Below, in pieces: positions 26,972-35,838 of a stretch of 64,000 nt of DNA. The stretch is from Anderseniella sp. Alg231-50. GTDB taxonomy: Bacteria > Pseudomonadota > Alphaproteobacteria > Rhizobiales > Aestuariivirgaceae. Position numbers and translations under genes: made by a program. Within the stretch, counting starts at the first letter, position 1. Each line of letters begins with the position of its first letter. The notes beneath the pieces are model-generated. The model had not been told where the DNA came from. It searched no databases and worked only from the letters and a program-made list of their open reading frames with translations. The stretch lies in NCBI RefSeq assembly GCF_900149695.1, contig NZ_LT703003.1, positions 2,299,200-2,363,199 of the forward strand. The letters are read 5' to 3'.

Positions 26972-28716
26972 TGGCCGGCACCTGCAAGGCTGGCCTGCGT
27001 ATCGGCTTTTTTGCGTTCTTTCAGAACCCGGGTCTTGTATTTTTTCAGTTTTCCCGACGAGGTCTCATCAAACTTCGGCATCACCCCCAGAAGCGGGGCA
27101 ATCCGCGCAATGACCTTGCCGGCGGTCGGTACCGCATTCCAGCCGGACGTAGCATAACCATGGGTTTCCGGCAGCGGCTTTGGTTCATCCAGCATGATCA
27201 GGATTACAAATTTCGGATCATCCATGGGAAATGCACCGACGAAGGAGTTCAACCGGTGGTTCTTGGAATACCTGCCGTTGACCACCTTTTCGGCAGTCCC
27301 CGTCTTGCCGCCAACGCGGAAGCCCGGCACCCCGGCCTTGCCGGCGGTACCCTTGTCTACATTGAGCTTGAACAAATAGCGCATGTCCGCGCTGGTGGAC
27401 GGTTTAATCACTTGTTGAGCAAGGGCCTCGGCGGTTTCTGCATCGCGGCGCAGCAACGTAGGCGGTATTAGCTTACCGCCGTTGAGCAAAGCTGCTGCGA
27501 CTGTGGCACCCTGCAACGGTTGTACGGCAAATCCGTGACCAAAAGACGCCGTGACGGTTACCAGCTTACCCCATTTCTTGGGCAATAACGGCTTGGCCGC
27601 CTCAGGCAGTTCGGTAGTCAAACGGTCGAAAAACCCCATCTTGCGCAGGAAAGCCTGGTGACCGTCCAGACCGACATCCAGCGCCATTTTTCCGGTGCCT
27701 ATGTTTGACGAAAACATGAAGATTTCCGGCACACTCAGAATACGCCGCTTGGCATGGAAATCGTTGATGCGGGCGCGGCCGATCACCAGCGGGTAACGGG
27801 CGTCATACCGCGAATTAAGCGTCGCGGTACCGGCGTCGAGAGCCATGGCGAAGGTGACCGCCTTGACGATCGATCCCAGTTCAAACACACCGGCTGTCAC
27901 GCGATTGACGTTCTCGCTCTTGAGCGCGTCCTTGGGATTGTTGGGACTGTAATCCGGCAGGGAAACCAGCGACAATACCTCACCGGTATCGGACCTGAGC
28001 ACGATGCCGGCTGCGGCCTTGGCGCTGAACTTGGTGATGGACTTGCGCAACTCGTCGGTGACCGCATGCTGGACACGGACATCAATCGAGGTTTGCGCCG
28101 GCATGCTGGCGGCACGTTCCGTCTCGGCAAGTGAAGCCGTGTAGAGAGCACCCTGGTCATCAAGGAACTTCTCGAGGCCTGCAATTCCGTGCGAGTCTAC
28201 GTCAACGGAACCCAGGACATGGGATGCCAGCTTGCCCATCGGGTAGATGCGGCGGGTTTCCGCCCGGAAACCAACCCCGGGTATGCCCATATTGTGGATC
28301 AGCTCACGCTGGCCGGGAGAGACCTCGCGCTTGATCCAGACAAACCGCCGTTTGCGTTTGTCCAGCTTGCGGCGCAGGTCTTTCGCATTCAGTTCAGGCA
28401 AGGCGCCCGTCAACAGCTCAACGGCTTCATCGACGTCGATCATCTTGGCTGGGTCAGCATACAGTGATGACACCGGAATATCGGTTGCCAGCACATTGCC
28501 GTGCCGGTCGGTTATGTCGGGCCGCGGAATGCGCACCTTGGCATCGAATTGCGCTGTCCGGTTGACCTGCCCGCCCTCAACCAATGTCAGCCATCCAAGC
28601 TTGCCGACCAGTACCGCAAATCCCAGTGCAAAGCCTGCCACCACCAGCCGCAGCCGCTTGTGGCCGCGAAAGGTAAAGTCTGCCTGGCTGGTATCGATTG
28701 GGTTTGCTCTGGTCAT
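26968..28716 (-). CDS. ftsI: Septal transpeptidase FtsI (PBP3)
   Basis: Class B penicillin-binding protein that crosslinks septal peptidoglycan in partnership with FtsW. In 582 residues: a short cytoplasmic N-terminus, one membrane helix (about 23-46), a pedestal domain, and the transpeptidase domain with SIVK (282-285), SSN (336-338) and KTG (471-473). The C-terminus ends in a Lys/Arg-rich tail (KLKKYKTRVLKERKKADTQ). It overlaps ftsL and murE by four bases each. Confidence 0.97.
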   Translation of the reverse strand: MTRANPIDTSQADFTFRGHKRLRLVVAGFALGFAVLVGKLGWLTLVEGGQVNRTAQFDAKVRIPRPDITDRHGNVLATDIPVSSLYADPAKMIDVDEAVELLTGALPELNAKDLRRKLDKRKRRFVWIKREVSPGQRELIHNMGIPGVGFRAETRRIYPMGKLASHVLGSVDVDSHGIAGLEKFLDDQGALYTASLAETERAASMPAQTSIDVRVQHAVTDELRKSITKFSAKAAAGIVLRSDTGEVLSLVSLPDYSPNNPKDALKSENVNRVTAGVFELGSIVKAVTFAMALDAGTATLNSRYDARYPLVIGRARINDFHAKRRILSVPEIFMFSSNIGTGKMALDVGLDGHQAFLRKMGFFDRLTTELPEAAKPLLPKKWGKLVTVTASFGHGFAVQPLQGATVAAALLNGGKLIPPTLLRRDAETAEALAQQVIKPSTSADMRYLFKLNVDKGTAGKAGVPGFRVGGKTGTAEKVVNGRYSKNHRLNSFVGAFPMDDPKFVILIMLDEPKPLPETHGYATSGWNAVPTAGKVIARIAPLLGVMPKFDETSSGKLKKYKTRVLKERKKADTQASLAGAGQ

Positions 28717-29069
28717 TGCATCATCCGCAACAGGTCTGCCATGGGATCATCGGAGGCCGGAGTCTTGTCCGGTTCATGCGCCGGTGCAGCTGGCAGCTTT
28801 GCCGCCAGTCCGTTCAGTTCAACCAGTTGGTCAGGCAGTACAGGCGCGAGCTCCAGATGGTTCCTGGCAAGCTGCTCCAGCCGTTGCGGCCGGGTCAGCA
28901 TGCTCCACTCGGCATTCAACAGCCCGATAAATTCATATTCGCTTTCGATACCTTTATCGACGCGTGCGATCTCTCTTTCAACCGAGCGGGTCCGGTGTTC
29001 AAGGGTGTACAGTGCAAAGCCTGCTGCCAGCACACAGACAACCAGTATGACATTGAGCAATCTCAGCAC
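28713..29069 (-). CDS. ftsL: Cell division protein FtsL
   Basis: Small bitopic divisome protein (118 residues) that forms a complex with FtsB and FtsQ. It has an N-terminal membrane helix (about 4-22), then a periplasmic coiled coil starting ALYTLEHRTRSVEREIARVDKGI, with the conserved LLNAEWSMLTRPQRLEQLA. A Pro/Ala-rich tail follows. The GTG start at 29069 overlaps the rsmH stop by seven bases, which fits translational coupling in the operon. Confidence 0.92.
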   Translation of the reverse strand: MLRLLNVILVVCVLAAGFALYTLEHRTRSVEREIARVDKGIESEYEFIGLLNAEWSMLTRPQRLEQLARNHLELAPVLPDQLVELNGLAAKLPAAPAHEPDKTPASDDPMADLLRMMQ

Positions 29070-30073
29070 AGCGTCACCTCGCGTCCGAAATCCTCAAGCG
29101 CAAACGGGTGCGGCTCGGCTTCGGTGCGCCTGCCGGCACGAAGCCGCGCAGATCGTGCCCGCGGGTTTGAGGCAGTTTCGCTCTCGTCGGCAACCACGCC
29201 GCCACGGGCCAGATCCTCAAAAGACGGATCCGGTTCCGCGACCTGGGGCGCATGGCGCGAGGCTCGCGCGGCGCGCCCCGACCTTTGGTGCAGGAAGCGC
29301 TTCACGATCCGGTCCTCAAGGGAATGGAATGTCACAATCGCCAGCCGGCCACCGGGCGCCAGCAACCGTTCAGCTGCTGCAAGTGCTTCAGCCAGTTCTC
29401 TCAGTTCCGCATTCACATAGATGCGCAAGGCCTGAAATGTGCGGGTCGCCGGGTGGATGGACGGTCCCTTGAATTTAGGCGGACGGCCAAGCGTTGCCTC
29501 GATCAGTGCCGCGAGATCAAGCGTCCGGGTGAAAGGTTCCAGCTTGCGTCGTTTGGTAATTGCTTTTGCAATGGCGAAAGCGCGTTTTTCCTCGCCGAGG
29601 ACCCCGATGATGTGGCGCAAATCGCGTTCTTCGAACTCGTTGACGACATCTGCCGCGCTGGTGCCCTGCTGCTCCATGCGCATATCCAGAGGCCCGTCCC
29701 GCATGAAGGAGAACCCGCGTTCGCCCTGATCCAGTTGCATGGATGACACACCGACATCCAGGACAATACCGTCCACATTGGCCAGTCCGGCATCTGCCGC
29801 GATTTGCTCCATCTGCGAAAACCGGCCCTGCACCAGTGTCAGCCGGTCGGCGGAGCTCTGAACCAGCCAGTCACCGGCTGCAATTGCGTTCGGGTCGCGG
29901 TCTATGGCGATAACCCTGCAGGACGCGGCATCGAGCACGGCCCTGGTGTAGCCGCCTGCCCCGAAAGTGCCGTCGACAAAGACTTCACCATGCGCCGGGC
30001 ACAGCACATCCATCACCGGGCCAAGCAGCACAGGTATATGGAGATCTGGCGTATGATCGCCTGAACGGGTCAT
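29063..30073 (-). CDS. rsmH: 16S rRNA (cytosine1402-N4)-methyltransferase RsmH
   Basis: SAM-dependent methyltransferase acting on C1402 of 16S rRNA; first gene of the dcw operon here. The 336-residue form from the ATG at 30073 starts MTRSGDHTPDLHIPVLLGPV. Motifs are FVDGTFGAGGYTRA, DRDPNA, VDGIVLDVGVSSMQLD, RGFSFMRDGPLDMRM and, near the end, LAIVTFHSLEDRIVKRFL. An in-frame extension to 30127 is less likely. mraZ, which usually precedes it, is absent. Confidence 0.96.
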   Translation of the reverse strand: MTRSGDHTPDLHIPVLLGPVMDVLCPAHGEVFVDGTFGAGGYTRAVLDAASCRVIAIDRDPNAIAAGDWLVQSSADRLTLVQGRFSQMEQIAADAGLANVDGIVLDVGVSSMQLDQGERGFSFMRDGPLDMRMEQQGTSAADVVNEFEERDLRHIIGVLGEEKRAFAIAKAITKRRKLEPFTRTLDLAALIEATLGRPPKFKGPSIHPATRTFQALRIYVNAELRELAEALAAAERLLAPGGRLAIVTFHSLEDRIVKRFLHQRSGRAARASRHAPQVAEPDPSFEDLARGGVVADESETASNPRARSARLRAGRRTEAEPHPFALEDFGREVTLC

Positions 30074-30453
30074 GGTTGTAATGCGGCTCCACCTGACGAA
30101 CGGCCCTGAAGGCGCGTCCATCGCCAAAATCTTAACAAGCGTTAGGACTTTGGAGCCGGGATACTTAACAAACCGTTGATTTCATGCCTCGTTTTGCACC
30201 CGGAGGGCAAATTTCGCCGTTTGGTACATCTTCCACGGACAAGACACCGGAATAAAACAGGCAAAACGCGGCAACATCCTGACCCGGGTGGCGATGATTC
30301 CCTGCAATGCCTGTTTTTCCTGCGCTACGGCAATGGTTTCCCGGTTTATTGGAATTCCGGCCTTGAGGTTGTATACTCGGTTGAGCGATTTGCGAGGCAG
30401 CCCGGATCCGGGTCGCTTCGTTGACAGATACACCCGCCCAGGAGGAAATCGAT
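30074..30453. other. Intergenic region upstream of rsmH and the betaine-type binding protein
   Basis: About 380 bp between divergent starts. I see no convincing gene and no remnant of mraZ. Two TTAACAA stretches (about 30132 and 30166) lie 60-95 bp upstream of rsmH and may belong to its promoter. On the plus side a good ribosome site, CCAGGAGGAAATCGAT, precedes 30454. Short reading frames here lack codon or motif support. Confidence 0.5.
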
Positions 30454-31410
30454 ATGAAATCAAGAAAGCTACTCACACTGTGCTGCGCCGCCGCCATGTC
30501 TGCCTGCAGTTCGGCCGCTTTTGCTGCGGATGTCGTGATCGGTGTTCCCAACTGGCCGTCCGTTCAGGCAACGGCTCACGTTTTGAAAGTCGCCATGGAA
30601 AACAAACTCGGTATTGAGGTCGAGCTGAAGAACGGGTCCAACAAGGCAGTGTTCGACGCAATGGACGCCGGTTCAATCCATGTGCATCCGGAAGCCTGGC
30701 TGCCGAACCTGGACCACCTCAAGCGCCAGTATGTCGACGGCAAGAAGTCCATCAAGATGACAGGGAACGCGGCCACCGGCGAACAGGGCATGTGCGTGAC
30801 CAAGGGAACCGCGGAAAGAACCGGAATCACGGACATCAAGCAACTGAGAGAGCCGGAGATGGCCAAGAAGTTTGATACCGATGGTGACGGCAAAGGCGAG
30901 GTCTGGATAGGCGCGCCAGGATGGGGATCGACACCCATCGAGCAGATACGCGCGCGCTCCTACGGGTACGACAAGACATTGGACCTGAAGATCATGGAGG
31001 AAGCCGCTGCCCTGGAAACAGTGAACAACGCGGTGAAGGAGAAAAAGGACATCGTCTTTTTCTGCTACACCCCGCATTACATGTTTGCGGCAAATGAACT
31101 GGTGCTCCTAAAAGAACCGGCTCACGACCCGAACCAGTGGGTCATCGTGCCGCCATCGCCCACACCGGGCTGGCTGGAAAAATCGTCCGCAGCGGTTGCC
31201 TGGGATACCGCAACACTTCATGTCAGCTACGCCACTGCACTTGAACAGGCACAGCCCAAGGCCGCGGCCATGCTGTCCAAGGTGAAACTGGACACCGAAA
31301 CCCTGACCAAGATGACCTTCGCGCTGGAGGTCGAAAAGCAGGAACCGGCCGCGTTTGCAGCCAAGTGGGTCGAGGAAAACAAGGCGACCGTCGACAGCTG
31401 GTTCCAGTAA
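30454..31410 (+). CDS. Glycine betaine/choline-type ABC substrate-binding protein
   Basis: A 318-residue periplasmic binding protein of the OpuAC family. The signal peptide ends AFA-AD (22-26). The mature part starts VVIGVPNWPSVQATAHVL and includes GSIHVHPEAWLPN, GAPGWGSTPIEQIRA and FFCYTPHYMFA, regions that carry the Trp/Tyr residues of the quaternary-amine cage in the family. The start at 30454 has AGGAGG upstream; a TTG at 30421 is rejected. No permease or ATPase gene lies beside it, so it is an orphan component. Ligand not determined: betaines or choline are likely. Confidence 0.88.
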   Translation: MKSRKLLTLCCAAAMSACSSAAFAADVVIGVPNWPSVQATAHVLKVAMENKLGIEVELKNGSNKAVFDAMDAGSIHVHPEAWLPNLDHLKRQYVDGKKSIKMTGNAATGEQGMCVTKGTAERTGITDIKQLREPEMAKKFDTDGDGKGEVWIGAPGWGSTPIEQIRARSYGYDKTLDLKIMEEAAALETVNNAVKEKKDIVFFCYTPHYMFAANELVLLKEPAHDPNQWVIVPPSPTPGWLEKSSAAVAWDTATLHVSYATALEQAQPKAAAMLSKVKLDTETLTKMTFALEVEKQEPAAFAAKWVEENKATVDSWFQ

Positions 31411-31432
31411 CCGTTGAAGCCAGAATCGGGGA

Positions 31433-31591
31433 ATGGTGAAAATCGGCGGCCGGGTTCGCCTCGTCACCATCCCCGACGAATTGCCACCGGATGATGAGGC
31501 CGGCAGGCTGGAAGTCAGTGAGATGAACGGGCAACCGGCCTACATGGACCAAGCCCGGTTTGAGCCGTCTTGCCTGCTCGTGGTGACGTGA
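31433..31591 (+). CDS. Small hypothetical protein, 52 residues
   Basis: A short frame with ATG at 31433 and TGA at 31589-31591, right before a strong terminator. The product starts MVKIGGRVRLVTIPDELPPDDE, which resembles the opening of small conserved alphaproteobacterial proteins of the type (K)IGDxVRLVxIPDxLP; the rest looks shortened. The weak ribosome site is CGGGG. It could share the transcript of the binding-protein gene (22 bp upstream). Function unknown. Confidence 0.45.
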   Translation: MVKIGGRVRLVTIPDELPPDDEAGRLEVSEMNGQPAYMDQARFEPSCLLVVT

Positions 31592-31618
31592 AAACGGCCC
31601 CTGTTTCGGGGCCGTTTT
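31591..31618. terminator. Bidirectional rho-independent terminator
   Basis: Perfect 11-bp stem AAAACGGCCCC / GGGGCCGTTTT with a 6-base loop, so both strands read a GC-rich hairpin flanked by A and T runs. It ends the plus-strand binding-protein/small-ORF transcript and the minus-strand infA transcript (infA stop at 31652). Confidence 0.85.
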
Positions 31619-31651
31619 CAGTTTATCAAAGCACAGTGACTGGCCCGGCAC

Positions 31652-31939
31652 TCAGCGCCGGTTGCCACCCGGCCGGCGGTTCTGACCCTGTCCAGGAGGC
31701 GGCGGGCTGCCTGATTTGGTGTCCTTGTGCCGGAAAGTAATGCGGCCCTTGTCGAGATCGTAAGGGGTCATCTCCACCGTCACCCGGTCACCTGCAATGG
31801 TGCGAATCCTGAACTTCTTCATCTTGCCGGCAGTGTAGGCGATGATCTCGTGATCATTCTCGAGTTTAACCCGAAAGCGCGAGTCTGGCAGGACCTCGGT
31901 AACGATACCTTCAAACTCGAGCACTTCTTCTTTCGACAT
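31652..31939 (-). CDS. infA: Translation initiation factor IF-1 with C-terminal extension
   Basis: IF-1 binds the ribosomal A site during initiation. The OB-fold core (residues 1-72: [59 protein letters not shown]) is complete. Most IF-1 proteins stop there at about 72 residues; this one continues for about 23 more, a Pro/Gly/Arg-rich tail ([18 protein letters not shown]). No frameshift is needed to explain it. Confidence 0.95.
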   Translation of the reverse strand: MSKEEVLEFEGIVTEVLPDSRFRVKLENDHEIIAYTAGKMKKFRIRTIAGDRVTVEMTPYDLDKGRITFRHKDTKSGSPPPPGQGQNRRPGGNRR

Positions 31940-32004
31940 AAAAACCTATTCCCTCGCGGTGTCTGTTGATGGATGCATACCCGTTTGCGCGCCAGCAATC
32001 AATT

Positions 32005-32058
32005 GCTCAAAAAACAAAAGCCGGACAAAGCCCGCATTTTTGCGCGCTTTTATCCGGC
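32005..32058 (-). terminator. Terminator of the cold-shock gene
   Basis: On the minus strand, a hairpin with arms GCCGGATAAAAGC and GC(T)TTGTCCGGC (32020-32058) is followed by TTTTGTTTTTTGAGC. This is a good rho-independent terminator about 140 nt after the cold-shock gene stop and before infA. Confidence 0.65.
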
Positions 32059-32194
32059 ATCAGCCGAAACGGGCTTGCGGTTGCCTGCAATATCAGGCCC
32101 CGCTGCCCGAACCAGTTTCCCGACATCACCGCAGCCGGTCCGGTTCAACAGAACCCGCGCTGTTATGTCGTCAGTCAGTTTCAGGCCGGGCTGG

Positions 32195-32407
32195 TCAGCC
32201 CATCTGGATGTCGGTTGCCTGCTGACCTCTGCCGCGTGGATCATCTTCCACGACAAAGCTGACTTTATCGCCGTCAGCAAGTCCTTCCAGGCCTGAACGC
32301 TGGATGGCGGTGATGTGCACGAACACATCCTTGGAGCCATCTTCCGGTGCGATAAAGCCGAACCCTTTCTGGGTGTTGAAGAACTTGACGGTGCCGCTGA
32401 CACGCAT
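32195..32407 (-). CDS. Cold-shock protein (CspA family)
   Basis: A 70-residue single-domain RNA-binding protein. It contains RNP1 (KGFGFIAP) and RNP2 (VFVHITAI) and the SGTVKFFN opening, all typical of Csp proteins that melt RNA structure. The 240-bp region upstream (32408-32649) has no gene and may give a long 5' leader, as is usual in the family; I see no clear fold there. Confidence 0.95.
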   Translation of the reverse strand: MRVSGTVKFFNTQKGFGFIAPEDGSKDVFVHITAIQRSGLEGLADGDKVSFVVEDDPRGRGQQATDIQMG

Positions 32408-32624
32408 GGGGATATTCCTTTCCCGCTATCAATCTGGAATGACCAGTCCGGCTCAAAACTCAGTGCCGGTCTCCGGGCGTACTCGGGAAAGCAGTCGTGC
32501 CTCAAATCCAGGACAACGCAATTCTAATCCGATCGTCGCTGGACACATCCATTCCATATTCGATGTGCCGGTGACACCGATCATAGGGCAGAAACCGCCT
32601 CAGGGCAATTCAAACAGCAACCAA

Positions 32625-32649
32625 AAACTGCGGCGGTTCTGCCGTTTTT
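32625..32649 (-). terminator. Hairpin terminator after the small secreted protein gene
   Basis: Directly after the stop codon the minus strand reads AAAAACGGC-AGAACC-GCCG-CAG-TTTTT: a short GC stem enclosed by A and T runs. It looks like a compact terminator. Confidence 0.5.
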
Positions 32650-32853
32650 CTAAAATTGTCCGCGTAAGCACTTTCTGTACCTGTTCCAGGCGGCTTCCGT
32701 CTTCAGTTTGAAGGCCTGCTGCTTGTACCAGTGGCATTTTGCGTGAATGGTACTGCCCCGGGCATAGGCAGCATCGCTTGTGACAGCCGATACGCCAAGC
32801 ATGGAAACGGCGTATATCAAGGTAGCGGCAACTGCATAACTTGCGATCTTCAT
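32650..32853 (-). CDS. Small secreted protein, two cysteines, unknown function
   Basis: A 67-residue product with a signal peptide (about 1-32, ending AYA-R) and a mature part of about 35 residues containing only Cys40 and Cys63, plus many Lys, Arg and aromatic residues. A strong ribosome site (AAAGGAGAG) seven bases before the ATG and a terminator right after the stop support it as a real gene. I do not recognise the family; a small periplasmic disulfide-bonded protein is the only safe description. Confidence 0.65.
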   Translation of the reverse strand: MKIASYAVAATLIYAVSMLGVSAVTSDAAYARGSTIHAKCHWYKQQAFKLKTEAAWNRYRKCLRGQF

Positions 32854-32987
32854 GTTGATCTCTCCTTTAATGACTTTCTTTATACGGAGATCAGCGCTTC
32901 GCCGATCAGCCTGTTGCCGGAATTGATGCAGGCGAGGCCGGGACGAGGCAATTCAAACCGGCTCAAAAACATGTGCGGGAAAGTGAC

Positions 32988-33412
<425 letters not shown>

Positions 33413-33462
33413 AGGTTTTCATCTAGCACACTTGTTGCGCACATGCACCGGCTTGTTGCGGC

Positions 33463-34209
33463 TCAGGCAGAACGGGCCGCCAGCACGGCCGCAAGCGTTG
33501 CAAGTGTCGACACATCCGCCCGCCCGTCACACAGCTCCGGTCGAAAATGCAGCTGGAAGGCCCGGACCACGGTTGCCGTCGCACCATCATAATCACCGGT
33601 CACATCGATGCCGTATCCAAAGGCTGCAAGGTTTTGCTGCAAGCTGCTGACATCAGCACCGACAGCGCCTTCCGCCAGCACCGGCCCGTCAGCAATCGCT
33701 GCAGGCGTCACCCACAAACCGATACCCCGGCTTGCCAACCGGGCCCACGGAAATTTTTCTCCCGGGTCAATCTTGCGCCCCGGTGCCACGTCCGAATGAG
33801 CCAGGACGTGCCGGGGCTCAATGGCGTGACGGGCGACAATGTCCTGCCCCAGGGCAATCACAGCCTCGATCTGGACATCTGGAAAATCATGATAGTTGTC
33901 ACCATGGCCGGGATTGCAGATCTCGATGCCGACCGAGCGTGAGTTGATGTCACCGGCGCCTTCCCAGGATGACTTGCCGGCATGCCAGGCGCGTTTGTCT
34001 TCATCGACCATGTGCACGATGCCGCCATCCTGGCGCACCAGGTAATGACATGACACCTCGCGCTCGCCGTTTGTCAGTATCTCGATTGCAAATTCAGGTG
34101 TCGGCACGCCGGTATAATGCAGCAGCAGTATGTCCGGCCCGGCCACGCCGACGCGGTCGCTGAAATTGGTTGCCGGGATCAGTTCATGCGGCAGGCCGGT
34201 AACACTCAT
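33463..34209 (-). CDS. N-acetylmuramoyl-L-alanine amidase (Amidase_2) with peptidoglycan-binding domain
   Basis: A 248-residue zinc amidase of the AmiD/AmpD type. Candidate zinc ligands are His31 (LLLHYTG), His138 (VLAHSDVAPGRKIDPG) and Asp148; Glu96 (SVGIEICN) fits the catalytic glutamate. The C-terminal part (about 180-240, GAVGADVSSLQQNLAAFGYGI) is a peptidoglycan-binding-1 type repeat. No signal peptide is visible, so it may be cytosolic and act in muropeptide recycling like AmpD. The ATG region is coupled to the upstream TerB-DnaJ gene by a four-base overlap. Confidence 0.9.
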   Translation of the reverse strand: MSVTGLPHELIPATNFSDRVGVAGPDILLLHYTGVPTPEFAIEILTNGEREVSCHYLVRQDGGIVHMVDEDKRAWHAGKSSWEGAGDINSRSVGIEICNPGHGDNYHDFPDVQIEAVIALGQDIVARHAIEPRHVLAHSDVAPGRKIDPGEKFPWARLASRGIGLWVTPAAIADGPVLAEGAVGADVSSLQQNLAAFGYGIDVTGDYDGATATVVRAFQLHFRPELCDGRADVSTLATLAAVLAARSA

Positions 34210-34898
34210 ATACCACGCTCACGTTCGACCTGCCCCCAGGCCTCGGTGATACGGGCCAGCCGGGTTGTGGCGATTGCCACCGCTTCTTCGGGCATGCCGG
34301 CTGCAATATGACGGTCAGGATGGTTTTCCTTCACCAGCTTGCGGTAATGCGCCTTGAGGTCACCGTCGCTTGCTGCGCAGTCAATGCCGAGAATGCTGTA
34401 GGGATCGCTGTCGGTACCGCGAAGGTTTCGCGAGCGGATGCAGCCGAAGCGGTCTTCGAGGCCGAATATCTGAGATACTTCCTCCAGGAACGCCAGTTCC
34501 TGTTCACCAACGGCCCCGTCGGCACGCGCGATGTGAAACAGGCCGTCAACCAGGTCTTCCAGCACGTCCTTCTGATCGCTGAACAACCTGGCGATCTTGC
34601 GGGCATAACTGTCAAAGCCGGTCACTTCCTGCTTTGCCAGGTTGAATACCCGCGCAACATTCTGGGTTTCTTCCGGGTGGATCACGAAAATCTCGCGAAA
34701 AGCCGCGATCTCGGCTTCACTTACCAGCCCGTCCGCCTTGGCCATCTTGGCGGACAAAGCAATGACGCCGATGGTGAAGGCAACGGATTTTTGCGGATCG
34801 CGTTTTTCACGCGGCGCGCCGACGATACGCGACAATGCCTCGCTGACACTGTCTCCCACCGCCTGAAGTATCTCAGTGATTGTCGTCCATATCGTCAT
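34206..34898 (-). CDS. TerB-DnaJ domain protein (DjlA-like co-chaperone)
   Basis: A 230-residue protein with a TerB-like helical domain (about 38-145) followed by a C-terminal J domain (about 165-228). The J domain has the HPD motif at 193-195 (ENHPDRH), which stimulates DnaK ATPase. DjlA proteins have an N-terminal membrane segment; here the first 25 residues are only moderately hydrophobic, so a cytosolic protein is likely. It overlaps the amidase gene by four bases. Confidence 0.88.
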   Translation of the reverse strand: MTIWTTITEILQAVGDSVSEALSRIVGAPREKRDPQKSVAFTIGVIALSAKMAKADGLVSEAEIAAFREIFVIHPEETQNVARVFNLAKQEVTGFDSYARKIARLFSDQKDVLEDLVDGLFHIARADGAVGEQELAFLEEVSQIFGLEDRFGCIRSRNLRGTDSDPYSILGIDCAASDGDLKAHYRKLVKENHPDRHIAAGMPEEAVAIATTRLARITEAWGQVERERGI

Positions 34899-34965
34899 TG
34901 CTTGTCAGACTACCCGATGACCATTAGGTTTCGCACCTGTTTCCCGCATCAATTACAAAGATTTC

Positions 34966-35826
34966 ATGTCGCACACCACCAAGGGCTATTTGCTGGCATT
35001 TGCCGGTGTCGTCATTTTTGGCCTGACACTGCCGTTTACGCGCATTGCCGTGGCTGAATTGCCGCCGGTGTTCGTCGGTCTGGGCCGCGCCATTTTTGCC
35101 GCCGTGATTGCAGGTTTCATGCTGCTGGTGACGCGTTCACCCCGTCCGGTCCGTCGCGACCTGCTGAAATTATTACTGGCGGGATTCGGCATCGTCATCG
35201 GCTTTCCGCTGTTTTCCGCCATTGCCATGCAAACCGCCCCGGCCAGTCACGGCGGCGTCGTGTTGGGCATTCTGCCATTGGCAACGGCAGCTGCCGCCAT
35301 CGTGTTCGCCGGTGAAAACCCGTCATTGAAATTCTGGGCCTGGGCCATAGCAGGTTCTGTTGCGGTGGTTGTGTTTGCCCTGCTGAACGCCGGCGGCGGT
35401 GAGCTTTACGGCGCCGATTTGTGGTTGCTGGCATCCATCATCGCCGCCGCCGTCGGCTACGCCATATCAGGCGATCTGACCAGGCGGCTCGGCGGGTGGC
35501 AGGTCATTTCCTGGTGCCTGCTGGTCATGGTGCCGATCATCATAATTCCGGTGATGTTTTCCCTGCCAGAGGTGAACTGGAATGCGTCGTCCTCAGCCTG
35601 GCTGGCATTTGCCTATGTGGCCGTGTTCTCGCAGTTCCTCGGCTTCTTCTTCTGGAACAACGGCATGGCACTTGCCGGCGTGGCAAAAGCGGGCCAGGTG
35701 CAGTTGCTGCAGATCTTCGTGACCCTGGCAGGATCATGGGCCCTGCTCGGTGAAACGGTGACCGCGGTTACCTTCGGTTTTGCTCTAATAGTGGCGCTTT
35801 GCGTATGGATGGGCCGCAAGGCATGA
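34966..35826 (+). CDS. EamA-family (DMT superfamily) transporter
   Basis: A 286-residue membrane protein with ten predicted helices in two EamA repeats (about 5-135 and 145-284). The opening GYLLAFAGVVIFGLTLPFTRIAV and the second-half WNNGMALAGVAKAGQVQLLQ are family-type. Such proteins export metabolites or amino acids; the substrate is not evident. It runs opposite to the genes on both sides and converges with the flavodoxin-like gene 12 bp away. Confidence 0.87.
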   Translation: MSHTTKGYLLAFAGVVIFGLTLPFTRIAVAELPPVFVGLGRAIFAAVIAGFMLLVTRSPRPVRRDLLKLLLAGFGIVIGFPLFSAIAMQTAPASHGGVVLGILPLATAAAAIVFAGENPSLKFWAWAIAGSVAVVVFALLNAGGGELYGADLWLLASIIAAAVGYAISGDLTRRLGGWQVISWCLLVMVPIIIIPVMFSLPEVNWNASSSAWLAFAYVAVFSQFLGFFFWNNGMALAGVAKAGQVQLLQIFVTLAGSWALLGETVTAVTFGFALIVALCVWMGRKA

Positions 35827-35838
35827 GTTGCCTTTATC

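Noticed and set aside
30165-30551. Minus-strand frames upstream of rsmH as a possible mraZ
   Set aside because: They overlap the start of the binding-protein gene, and none shows the MraZ fold signatures.
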